Below are positions 51,258 through 58,107 of a stretch of DNA of 61,982 nucleotides, piece after piece. Made by a program: the position numbers and the translations under genes. This stretch comes from Actinomycetota bacterium (lineage in GTDB: Bacteria > Actinomycetota > Geothermincolia > Fen-727 > Anoxymicrobiaceae), in contig JAHJCO010000058.1 of NCBI GenBank assembly GCA_018831265.1, positions 1-61,982 on the forward strand, given 5' to 3'. The first letter of the stretch is position 1, and the number at the start of each line of letters is the position of its first letter. The notes under the pieces are model-generated. The model did not search any database, had not been told where the DNA came from, and was given only the letters and a program-made list of their open reading frames with translations.

Positions 51258-52829
51258 TCACCAGTCGTCACGGGTGAATGCTCTCTTGATGCGGTCCAGG
51301 TCACGGCTGCGCACCGCCGCGATCAGCTCGCCGAACGCGCCGCCCGCGTTGACCCCCCAGGCATCCACGGAACTTATCTTGACCGGTGTCCTCGAGCGGT
51401 CCACCGTGTAGAGCCCGAAACGCGGCTCGTAGCTGCCCCACTCGTAGTTGTCCACCAGGGTCCACTGGAAGAAACCTCTGACCGGCATCCCGTCGGCGAT
51501 CGCCCGCATGACCTCGTAGATGTAGCTCTGCAGGAAGACGTCCCTGGTCGCCGCGTCGTAGCGCTGTTCGACCCTGCCCTTGCGCTCGCGGTAGCACATC
51601 CCGCTCTCCAGGACGTACAGGGGAAGGCCGTCGGCATTCACAAGCTCCCCCTTGATGAAATGGTAGAGCCCGCGCGGGTTGAGCACCTGCTCCCACAGCT
51701 CCTGGTTGGGCAGGAAGCGGGCCTCCCTCATGTCCTGGAAGGAGGGCAGCTTCAACATGTTGCGGATGAACGGGTCGTAGTAGTCGGTGGCCAGGTAGTC
51801 GAGCTTGTCGGCCACGGGCGAGCGGTAGATCGCGTCGATCCCTCTCGCGAGCCGCTCACACGTGAAGTAGCGCGCCGAGGCCCTGTCCATCGCGCTCTCG
51901 AACCAGCGGTACGGCCGGGCCGCGCCGATGACCTCGGGGGTGTCCGACACCGCCTGGTCCCACGCCTGCTTGCCGCTCACCAGGTACTCCGGCAGGTCCC
52001 CGCGCTCGACGCCGTTCCGGCGGGCCAGCAGCAGGTCGGTCACCATCTTGTCCAGGTGATAGACGGAGAGGTGGATCGTGTTGTAGCTGACCATGGGCCT
52101 GTCCCAGCCGCGGTCCCGGTAGACACGGTGGATGGTGTCGTACGCCAGGCAGTGGGCCGCCACCAGGTTGCCCAGCGCGTGCGCGGTGCGGGCCAGCCCG
52201 GCCTTGCGGTGCGGGAAGTAGCGCAGCGTGTAGAAGAGAGGTGCCAGGCCGTTGGGCTCGTTGATGGTGACGTAGAGACGCAGGGGGTCCTGCGAGTGCT
52301 TCTCCACCAGCAGCGCGTTCAGCCGTCCCGTCACCTCTTCCACGTACCTGTCGAACAGGTCCAGCCTGTCGTCATCCAGCCAGTAGTCCAGGCCCAGCCA
52401 GAACGGGTGGGTGAAATGGTGGAGGGTGACGACCGGCTCCATGCCCGAGTCCCTGATGGCGGCGATCATGTCCGAGTAGGCCTCTATGGCGGCGTCGTCG
52501 AAAGGCGGTACGACCCCGTGCTTGACCGAGGTCAGAGGCTGGATACGCGCCCACTCGATGCTGATGCGGAATCCGTTGAGGCCGAGGCCCTTCGCCATTT
52601 CCAGCTGCTCGGGATAGTCGGTCCAGAACCGGACCGCCTCTCCGGAGACCGCGTACCTGCCGCTGCGTTCGCCCTCGACCCAGTTGTTCAGGGGCTCACC
52701 CGGACCGTTGAAGCCACCCTCCACCTGGAACGCGGCGTTGGCCACGCCGAACAGGAAGTCCTCCGGCAGTGTGAAGCCGTCGAACAGCCTCTCGAGGTCC
52801 GCTTCAGTGAAGTGCCGCTTGAACTCCAT
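51258..52829 (-). CDS. Glycoside hydrolase family 1 (beta-glucosidase-like)
   Basis: 523 residues from ATG 52829, directly after GGGGGGAGGAG. (beta/alpha)8 features: DFLFGVANAAFQVEG, FRISIEWARIQP, acid/base E191 in VTINEPNGLAP, nucleophile E408 in YVLESGMCYRERKGR, and WTLVDNYEWGSYEPRFGLYTVD. The nucleophile context is LESG rather than the usual xTENG. Cytosolic, probably acts on a beta-linked sugar with an unusual aglycone. Neighbour of the small acidic gene upstream. Confidence 0.93.
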   Translation of the reverse strand: MEFKRHFTEADLERLFDGFTLPEDFLFGVANAAFQVEGGFNGPGEPLNNWVEGERSGRYAVSGEAVRFWTDYPEQLEMAKGLGLNGFRISIEWARIQPLTSVKHGVVPPFDDAAIEAYSDMIAAIRDSGMEPVVTLHHFTHPFWLGLDYWLDDDRLDLFDRYVEEVTGRLNALLVEKHSQDPLRLYVTINEPNGLAPLFYTLRYFPHRKAGLARTAHALGNLVAAHCLAYDTIHRVYRDRGWDRPMVSYNTIHLSVYHLDKMVTDLLLARRNGVERGDLPEYLVSGKQAWDQAVSDTPEVIGAARPYRWFESAMDRASARYFTCERLARGIDAIYRSPVADKLDYLATDYYDPFIRNMLKLPSFQDMREARFLPNQELWEQVLNPRGLYHFIKGELVNADGLPLYVLESGMCYRERKGRVEQRYDAATRDVFLQSYIYEVMRAIADGMPVRGFFQWTLVDNYEWGSYEPRFGLYTVDRSRTPVKISSVDAWGVNAGGAFGELIAAVRSRDLDRIKRAFTRDDW

Positions 52830-52854
52830 CTCCTCCCCCCGGTAGACAGACTCT

Positions 52855-53025
52855 TCAGACACAGAAACGGCATCCCGCCGGGAAATCCAGGCCCAGCGCG
52901 AGAAGGGGGATGTCCGCCTCGGTCTCCTCCATCCAGTAGAAGAGGTCCTCGGCGTTCGCCAGCTCCGTGGCCCGGTCCTCCTCGGCCGCGGTCCCGGATC
53001 CATCGCGCGGTTCATGCTCGTCCAT
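52855..53025 (-). CDS. Small acidic protein of unknown function
   Basis: 56 residues from ATG 53025: DEHEPRDGSGTAAEEDRATE then LANAEDLFYWMEETEADIPL and the end PAGCRFCV with a terminal C-x-x-C. Very acidic apart from the hydrophobic C-terminus. It ends 25 bases before the GH1 start, same strand, and TATACT at 53045-53050 (minus strand) would serve both genes. Could be a coding artefact; no family recognised. Confidence 0.45.
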   Translation of the reverse strand: MDEHEPRDGSGTAAEEDRATELANAEDLFYWMEETEADIPLLALGLDFPAGCRFCV

Positions 53026-53096
53026 GTGTCCAATCCCTTTGCCTAGTATAGCAGCCATGCGGCAGGCGCCGGCCCCGGCGTGTCCCGCACCGACCC

Positions 53097-53125
53097 TGAA
53101 ACAAAACCTCAGACCATTTCTTTCA
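53097..53125 (+). repeat. 29-nt ACCTCA-N-ACCA element, solo
   Basis: TGAAACAAA, ACCTCAGACCA, then TTTCTTTCA. Lies between the small acidic gene and the TMEM165-family gene. Confidence 0.88.
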
Positions 53126-53179
53126 CGGCCCGGCCCGTGCCGGCCCGGCACAGCCCGCACCGACCGAGTTCGCCGCGCC

Positions 53180-53737
53180 TCACAGCACTCCTACCGCGAT
53201 CAGGATACCGAAAGCGATGAACACCACGCCGGAGCACCACCTGATGTACTTCAGCGGGACCAGCGCCGCCAGGCCCCTGCCGAGCAGCGCCCCCAGCAGC
53301 GAGGTCGTCCACAGGGCGAGTGTCCCTCCCAGGAAGACAAGCAACGGGTAGCCGTACTTCGAGGTGAGTGCCACCAGGGAGAGCTGGGTCTTGTCCCCCA
53401 GCTCCATCAGCGCGACGAAAGCGAACGAAGCCAGGAAAGGGTTCTTCGCGCGCTCGGCATGTACTTTCTCCTCCTTCTCCGGGCGGAAGGACAGCACACC
53501 GAAGACGATGAAGACGGCGGCGGACACGTAGCGCACCACGTCGGCGGGGACGTACCTGGAAAGGACGGCGCCGAGCGTTACCGCCAGGGCGTCGAGGACG
53601 ACGAACGCGGCGGCCGCGCCCAGGAACACCGGCAGGAACCCGTACCTGGCGGACAACGTTAGTACGGCGAGCTGGGTCTTGTCACCCAGTTCGGCGATAA
53701 ACGTGAGCCCGAAAGCGGCCCCGAAAGCCTTCCACAT
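53180..53737 (-). CDS. TMEM165/GDT1-family (UPF0016) cation transporter
   Basis: 185 residues, six predicted helices in two homologous halves. Each half has the family signature E-x-G-D-K-T-Q: IAELGDKTQLAVL (14-26) and LMELGDKTQLSLV near 110. Known members move Mn2+ or Ca2+ out of the cytosol. The start codon has no ribosome site; a TATAAT lies nine bases upstream on the minus strand, so the mRNA is probably leaderless or nearly so. Confidence 0.92.
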   Translation of the reverse strand: MWKAFGAAFGLTFIAELGDKTQLAVLTLSARYGFLPVFLGAAAAFVVLDALAVTLGAVLSRYVPADVVRYVSAAVFIVFGVLSFRPEKEEKVHAERAKNPFLASFAFVALMELGDKTQLSLVALTSKYGYPLLVFLGGTLALWTTSLLGALLGRGLAALVPLKYIRWCSGVVFIAFGILIAVGVL

Positions 53738-53746
53738 GATGAACGG

Positions 53747-53752
53747 ATTATA
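53747..53752 (-). promoter_or_regulatory. -10 TATAAT nine bases before the TMEM165-family start
   Basis: Perfect hexamer, same arrangement as for the LUD gene. No yybP-ykoY Mn riboswitch can fit in the 0-3 base leader. Confidence 0.55.
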
Positions 53753-53826
53753 GCCGTTCGCCGTCTACGGACCGCGAAGGATCCCCCGAACCCCCCCCGA
53801 CCCCCCCCAACCCCCGACCCCCCCTT

Positions 53827-53993
53827 GGTGTCGGACATTTGAATCACAATTATAGTCAATACTTATTAATAACAACATTCGTTGACAATAATTACAGGCA
53901 ATACGGCATCGTGGCCAGTATTCGACTGAAAACTGAGATTTCTGATTCATATTGGCAACTATTGTTGATGTTGTTATTCAAACCTTCGACACC
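53827..53993. mobile_element. AT-rich 167-bp element with 18-bp inverted ends (MITE-like)
   Basis: Left GGTGTCGGACATTTGAAT (53827-53844), right complement of GGTGTCGAAGGTTTGAAT (53976-53993): 15 of 18 match. The interior is AT-rich with TTATTAATAACAACA. It resembles the element at 28404-28560 at the inner TTTGAAT ends. It sits beside C-runs (CCCCCCC tracts at 53788-53823). No gene. Confidence 0.7.
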
Positions 53994-54082
53994 AGGGAAC
54001 TTGCGAGAAATCTGATATCATTCTCGTGCTCCGGGCGGGCTGGGCTCGGGGTCTTTAGTTGGAACGGCTTCAAGGAGGGTTC

Positions 54083-55477
54083 ATGGCTGGGATAGTGGCT
54101 TACGGGGCCTACATCCCCTGGCTGCGGCTGGAGCGCAGGCTCATCGCCGAGGCCTGGGGGATACCGGGGGTCCCGGGGGAGATAGCCGTCGGCAACTTCG
54201 ACGAGGACAGCATCACCATGGCCATAGAGGCCGGGCGTGACTGCATCCTGGACGACCCGGTGGGTGTCGGGGGCCTGTACTTCGCCTCGACCTCGCCCCC
54301 GTACGCGGAGAAGTCCTGCGCCACCACGGTGGCCTCGGTGCTGGACCTTGCCCAGGGATCGGTAACTTGCGATTTCGGGCTGTCGCTCTCCGCGGGCGTT
54401 TCGGCGCTGGTCGCGGCCGCCTCGGCGGTAGACCAGGGCGTGGCTCCGAGCATCCTGGTGACGGCCGGCGAGTGCAGGCTGCCCGAGACCAAGACCGCCG
54501 ACGAGCAGACCTTCGGCGACGGCGCGGGCGCGGTGCTGGTCGGTAACGAGGACCCCATCGCCGAGATCGAGGGCGTTCACACCTCGTACGACGAGATGGT
54601 CGCGACCTGGAGGCTTCCCGGGGACAGGACGGTGCGGGACAACTCGCGCTTCTACACGGCCAAGGGCTACGTGCCCTCGCTGCTCGCGGCGTTCAAGGGC
54701 GCGGCGGAGGCGTTCGGCGTGGCGCCCGGGGATATCGCGAAAGTGGTCTACCCGGCCCCCGACTTCAGGGCCCACGGCCAGGTGGCAAAGGCCATGAAGC
54801 TCGAGCCCGGGCAGATCCAGGACGCGCTGTTCGCGTTCGTGGGCGGCTGCGGGTGCGCCCAGCCCCTGATGATGCTCGCCGGCGCCCTGGAAGAGGCGAA
54901 GCCGGGGGACAGGATACTCCTCGCCGGGGCGGGCGACTCTTTCACCGTGCTCCTGCTGGAGGTCACCGACCGCATCGCCGACCTCCCGGCCCGGAGGGCG
55001 ATAAAGGGCCACATCGCCTCCAAGAGCATGCTCCCGACGTACGCGAAGTTCCTGGAGTACAAGGAGATGCTGAATACGGAGGAGGGGGAGAGCAACTCCT
55101 CCATGATCCAGATGTGGCGCGACCGCAGGGCGGTCCAGCCCCTCTACGGTAAGCGCTGTAACTCCTGCGAGACGGTTTACTTCCCGCCCCGCAGGCTCTG
55201 CCCCAACTGCTTCGCCCGAGAGGACTCCGAGGACGTGAGGCTCGCCCGGAAGGGCACGCTGTTCGACTTCATAGACGACAACCTGTACGTCAGCATCGAG
55301 CCCCCCACGACCCTGACCATCTCCGACCTGGACGACGGCGCCAGGATATTCATGCAGATGACGGACCGCGGGGTGGGCGAGGTCGAGATCGACATGCCGG
55401 TAGAACTGACTTTCCGCAAGATCCACGACGGCGGCGGCTTCCACAACTACTTCTGGAAGACCAGGCCGGTTCGCTAA
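54083..55477 (+). CDS. HMG-CoA-synthase-like domain fused to a zinc-ribbon/OB-fold (DUF35) domain
   Basis: 464 residues from ATG 54083, AAGGAGGG 4 bases upstream. Part 1 (1-335) has the thiolase fold: GAYIPWLRLERR, GLYFASTSPP, FGDGAGAVLVG, and FAFVGGCGCAQPLMML. The nucleophilic Cys position of HMG-CoA synthase (FACKAG-type) aligns with LSLSAG, so the Cys appears missing. Part 2 (350-464) begins with a rubredoxin-like zinc ribbon, CNSC...CPNC, then an OB fold (ARKGTLFDFIDDNLYVSIEPPTTLTI). In archaea thiolase, HMG-CoA synthase and DUF35 form a channelling complex; here two partners are fused and the thiolase is next door. Confidence 0.88.
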   Translation: MAGIVAYGAYIPWLRLERRLIAEAWGIPGVPGEIAVGNFDEDSITMAIEAGRDCILDDPVGVGGLYFASTSPPYAEKSCATTVASVLDLAQGSVTCDFGLSLSAGVSALVAAASAVDQGVAPSILVTAGECRLPETKTADEQTFGDGAGAVLVGNEDPIAEIEGVHTSYDEMVATWRLPGDRTVRDNSRFYTAKGYVPSLLAAFKGAAEAFGVAPGDIAKVVYPAPDFRAHGQVAKAMKLEPGQIQDALFAFVGGCGCAQPLMMLAGALEEAKPGDRILLAGAGDSFTVLLLEVTDRIADLPARRAIKGHIASKSMLPTYAKFLEYKEMLNTEEGESNSSMIQMWRDRRAVQPLYGKRCNSCETVYFPPRRLCPNCFAREDSEDVRLARKGTLFDFIDDNLYVSIEPPTTLTISDLDDGARIFMQMTDRGVGEVEIDMPVELTFRKIHDGGGFHNYFWKTRPVR

Positions 55478-55491
55478 GGGAGGTATGAGAG

Positions 55492-56658
55492 ATGGCTGAT
55501 CTCAAAGACGTCGCCGTTATCGGGGTCGGGGCCACGAAGTTCGGTGAGAACTACGACTGGGGCGTCGACGACATGCTGACCATAGCGGCGTTCGACGCGA
55601 TGGACGACGCGGGCATAAAGCCCGGGCAGATCGAGGCCGGCTGGATAGGAATCCAGTACCCGTTCACCGGGTTCTCCGGCGCGACCCTGTCCGACGCGAT
55701 CAAGACTTACGACATCCCCATCACCCATACCGAGAACTACTGCGTGAGCGGGCTGGACGCGTTCCGCAACGCGTGCCTTGCGGTGGCGAGCGAGCAGTTC
55801 GACATGGTCATCGCCTGCGGGGTCGAGAAGATCACCGACCAGACCGGCCGGGGGCTGCCCACCTCCGGATTCGGGCACCCGGTCCAGATGGCCGGGATGA
55901 CCGCACCCAGCGCCTTCGGGCTGGCGTTCCCCCGTCACGCGAAGGCGTTCGGCACCACCAAGGAGCACCTGGCGCACGTGGCGGTGAAGAACCACTTCAA
56001 CGGCGCGGTCAACCCCAAGGCGCACTTCCGACGCGAGGTGACCCTGGAGCAGGTCATGAAGGCCCCTCTCATCTCGGGACCTCTGGGCCTGCTGGACTGC
56101 TGTCCCATCAGCGACGGATCCGCCGCGGTCATCGTCACCAGGGCGGATATCGCGAAGAAGTACCGCGACGACTACGTGACCATAAAAGGAATGGGCTTTG
56201 CCACCTACACCAACCTGATGATGTACGACAAGAACTTCGATTACCTGGCCTGGAGGCCCACGGTGAAGGCCGCGGAGAAGGCGTACGCCATGGCCGGTAT
56301 AACCGATCCCCTTAACGAGGTAGACCTCGCCGAGTGCCACGACTGCTTCACCATCACCGAGATACTGAACGTGGAGGACCTCGGCTTCTGCAAGAAGGGC
56401 GAGGGGGGCCCGGCGATGGCCGAGGGCCGGTTCAACATCGACGGCCAGGTGGCGGTGAACCCCAGTGGAGGCCTGAAGTGCTTCGGGCACCCGATCGGGG
56501 CAACCGGGGTCCGCATGGTCTACGAGGTCACCAAGCAGCTCCAGGGACGGGCCGACGGCCGCCAGCGCGAGGGCGCGAAGGTGGGCATGGCCCACAACCT
56601 TGGCGGCCTGGGGGGCGTGGTCTGCGGAGTGGTGATCCTCACCAACCAGGTCCGGTAG
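55492..56658 (+). CDS. Thiolase (SCP-x/acetyl-CoA acetyltransferase-like)
   Basis: 388 residues. Nucleophile C84 in HTENYCVSGLDAFRNAC, then the two His motifs AECHDCFTITEI and GGLKCFGHPIGATG, the standard thiolase active site. GGAGG lies 8 bases before the ATG, and the start is 14 bases after the HMG-CoA-synthase-like gene. Together they are expected to make or cleave a 3-ketoacyl-CoA. No other mevalonate genes are near, so an isoprenoid role is not supported; fatty- or aromatic-acid degradation is an alternative. Confidence 0.92.
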   Translation: MADLKDVAVIGVGATKFGENYDWGVDDMLTIAAFDAMDDAGIKPGQIEAGWIGIQYPFTGFSGATLSDAIKTYDIPITHTENYCVSGLDAFRNACLAVASEQFDMVIACGVEKITDQTGRGLPTSGFGHPVQMAGMTAPSAFGLAFPRHAKAFGTTKEHLAHVAVKNHFNGAVNPKAHFRREVTLEQVMKAPLISGPLGLLDCCPISDGSAAVIVTRADIAKKYRDDYVTIKGMGFATYTNLMMYDKNFDYLAWRPTVKAAEKAYAMAGITDPLNEVDLAECHDCFTITEILNVEDLGFCKKGEGGPAMAEGRFNIDGQVAVNPSGGLKCFGHPIGATGVRMVYEVTKQLQGRADGRQREGAKVGMAHNLGGLGGVVCGVVILTNQVR

Positions 56659-56732
56659 GCTACAGGTTGGCTCGCGCTACGATACGGTTGAACTCGATCG
56701 ACCTGCATTCACAGTGGAAGATTCTGGCGATG

Positions 56733-56796
56733 TGACTAGACCAGGGGTCAGGCGGGAGTCTATTCACGGTCTGACCCCTTCGCATCGGGGTCAGAC
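56733..56796. repeat. GGGGTCAGGCGGGA end plus GTCTGACCCC/GGGGTCAGAC inverted pair
   Basis: TGACTAGACCAGGGGTCAGG at 56733 matches the fpg-side end of the 39750-39896 element (minus strand). It is followed by an inverted pair, GGTCTGACCCC (56768-56778) and GGGGTCAGAC (56787-56796). Sequence at 56699-56731 resembles the 45819 unit. Confidence 0.75.
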
Positions 56797-56873
56797 GCTG
56801 ATGCGATAAAGTGGGCAGGGAATCCGCCCCACCCCTTGAATAATGCCCCGACGTCATATCTAAGGGGGATGCT

Positions 56874-57296
56874 ATGAAGCGACTTGCGAGGACCGTCGGA
56901 TTCCTGTGCCTTGTTTCGGTGGCCGTCCTGCTGATGATGGTGGCCATGGGATGCGGAAGTACGACTACCACGGAGACCACGACGCCATCCACCACGCCCA
57001 AGACCACCGGCACTACGCCCGCGACGAGCCCGCCGTCCACCACGCCGAGCGCGAAGGCCTTCACGGCGACCGAGCTCGCGACCTTCAACGGGCAGAACGG
57101 GCAGCCTGCCTACGTGGCGGTTGACGGGGTGGTCTATGACGTGACAGACAGCTCGTTCTGGCCCAGCGGTTCGCACTCCTCGTGCAACCTGGGCGCGATG
57201 GCCGGCCAGGACCTCTCGCAGGTCATCAAGCAGGCGCCCCCCAGGATGTACGACAACCTGAAGAGGTTCCCGGTCGTCGGCACCCTGACCCAGTAG
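56874..57296 (+). CDS. Lipoprotein with cytochrome b5-like heme/steroid-binding domain
   Basis: 140 residues. Signal peptide with lipobox AMGC (C27), Thr/Pro-rich linker (28-60), then FTATELATFNGQNGQPAYVAVDGVVYDVTDSSFWPSGSHSSCNLGAMAGQDLSQVIK...LKRFPVVGTL, a complete cytochrome b5-like domain of the membrane-associated progesterone-receptor type. The heme ligands of classical b5 (two His) are not both evident, so it may bind heme differently or a sterol-like ligand. Monocistronic by layout. Confidence 0.85.
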   Translation: MKRLARTVGFLCLVSVAVLLMMVAMGCGSTTTTETTTPSTTPKTTGTTPATSPPSTTPSAKAFTATELATFNGQNGQPAYVAVDGVVYDVTDSSFWPSGSHSSCNLGAMAGQDLSQVIKQAPPRMYDNLKRFPVVGTLTQ

Positions 57297-57315
57297 CGGC
57301 AAGGACATCGAAGGA

Positions 57316-57476
57316 CCGGGACTGAAGTCCCGGCCAGCCAAGTCAGTTAGACGTCCCAATTTAGATGCACATGATAGGCCCGCTCTGGTTCGACCTACAT
57401 GCAGGGTCAAGATGTGACAGGCTTGGGCGCGGACTTCAGTCCGCGTTGTGCAGAAGGGTCTGACCCTTTTGCACAA
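57316..57476. repeat. Inverted pair of CGGACTGAAGTCCG-type palindromes, then a GGGTCTGACCC palindrome
   Basis: CCGGGACTGAAGTCCCGG (57316-57333) and CGCGGACTTCAGTCCGCG (57428-57445), 130 bp apart end to end, followed at 57446-57476 by a near-perfect 31-bp palindrome centred on AAGGGTCTGACCCTT. These last two palindromes encode the end of the methyltransferase. Confidence 0.9.
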
Positions 57477-58107
57477 TGGCTTCGGCCAGCATCGTTGGAG
57501 GGAACAGCCTGACCCTCTCCGCGGAGACGTCGGCGAACCCGGCCTCCGCCAGCATCCGGGAGATGGATCCGGTATCGAAGTAGCGTTCGTCGGCGCGCTT
57601 CCAGCGGCCGAACGCCAGGAAGATCCTCCCAGGCAGCCCCGCCCCGTCCAGGTCGCAGAGCATCAGGCGCCCGCCGGGCTTGAGCGCCCGGACCGCATCC
57701 TTCAGGGCGCCCGCGGGGTCGGGGAAGTGGTGGAAGGCTATACAGGTGGTCACCAGGTCGAACTCGCCGGCTCCCACCGGCACCGACTCGGCCGATGTGT
57801 GCACGTACTCGATGTAATCCAGGTCCCGCGACAGGCCCCTCGCCACCTCCAGCATCCCCTCGCTGACGTCAGCGCCCACCAGGCGGGACGCCCCCGCACG
57901 CGCGAACCGGCGCAGCAAGTCCCCGGTGCCGCACCCCAGGTCCAGAACCGACAATCCTCCGACGTCCCCCGCACGCGCGACCATCATCTCGTGGAGCGGC
58001 ACGAAGTAGTGTTTCCAGAACAGGCTCTGCTCGTAGGTGGAAGACCAGTGGTCGAACCGCTCCCGGGCGTCCGCTGCGGTCCACCTGCCCCCGCCCGGCC
58101 CGCTCAA
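57436..58107 (-). CDS. Class I SAM-dependent methyltransferase
   Basis: 223 residues. SAM motif VLDLGCGTGDLLRRFA (53-68), acidic loop VGADVSEGMLEVAR, motif FDLVTTCIAFHHFPDPAGAL. Resembles UbiE/ArsM-like small-molecule methyltransferases; substrate unknown. The final residues (VQKGQTLLHNAD) are encoded by two adjacent repeat palindromes, with the TGA stop at the centre of GGACTGAAGTCC. Its start overlaps the radical SAM gene stop by 4 bases, so they form an operon. Confidence 0.88.
   Translation of the reverse strand: MSGPGGGRWTAADARERFDHWSSTYEQSLFWKHYFVPLHEMMVARAGDVGGLSVLDLGCGTGDLLRRFARAGASRLVGADVSEGMLEVARGLSRDLDYIEYVHTSAESVPVGAGEFDLVTTCIAFHHFPDPAGALKDAVRALKPGGRLMLCDLDGAGLPGRIFLAFGRWKRADERYFDTGSISRMLAEAGFADVSAERVRLFPPTMLAEAIVQKGQTLLHNAD

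Noticed and set aside
53738..53830. Mn-sensing yybP-ykoY riboswitch before the TMEM165-family gene
   Set aside because: The -10 box is nine bases from the start codon, leaving no room for a leader. The C-runs upstream lack the conserved riboswitch core.
53978..55444. Long minus-strand frame opposite the HMG-CoA-synthase-like gene
   Set aside because: Antisense shadow; no recognisable domain, and the plus strand has ribosome site, catalytic fold and zinc ribbon.
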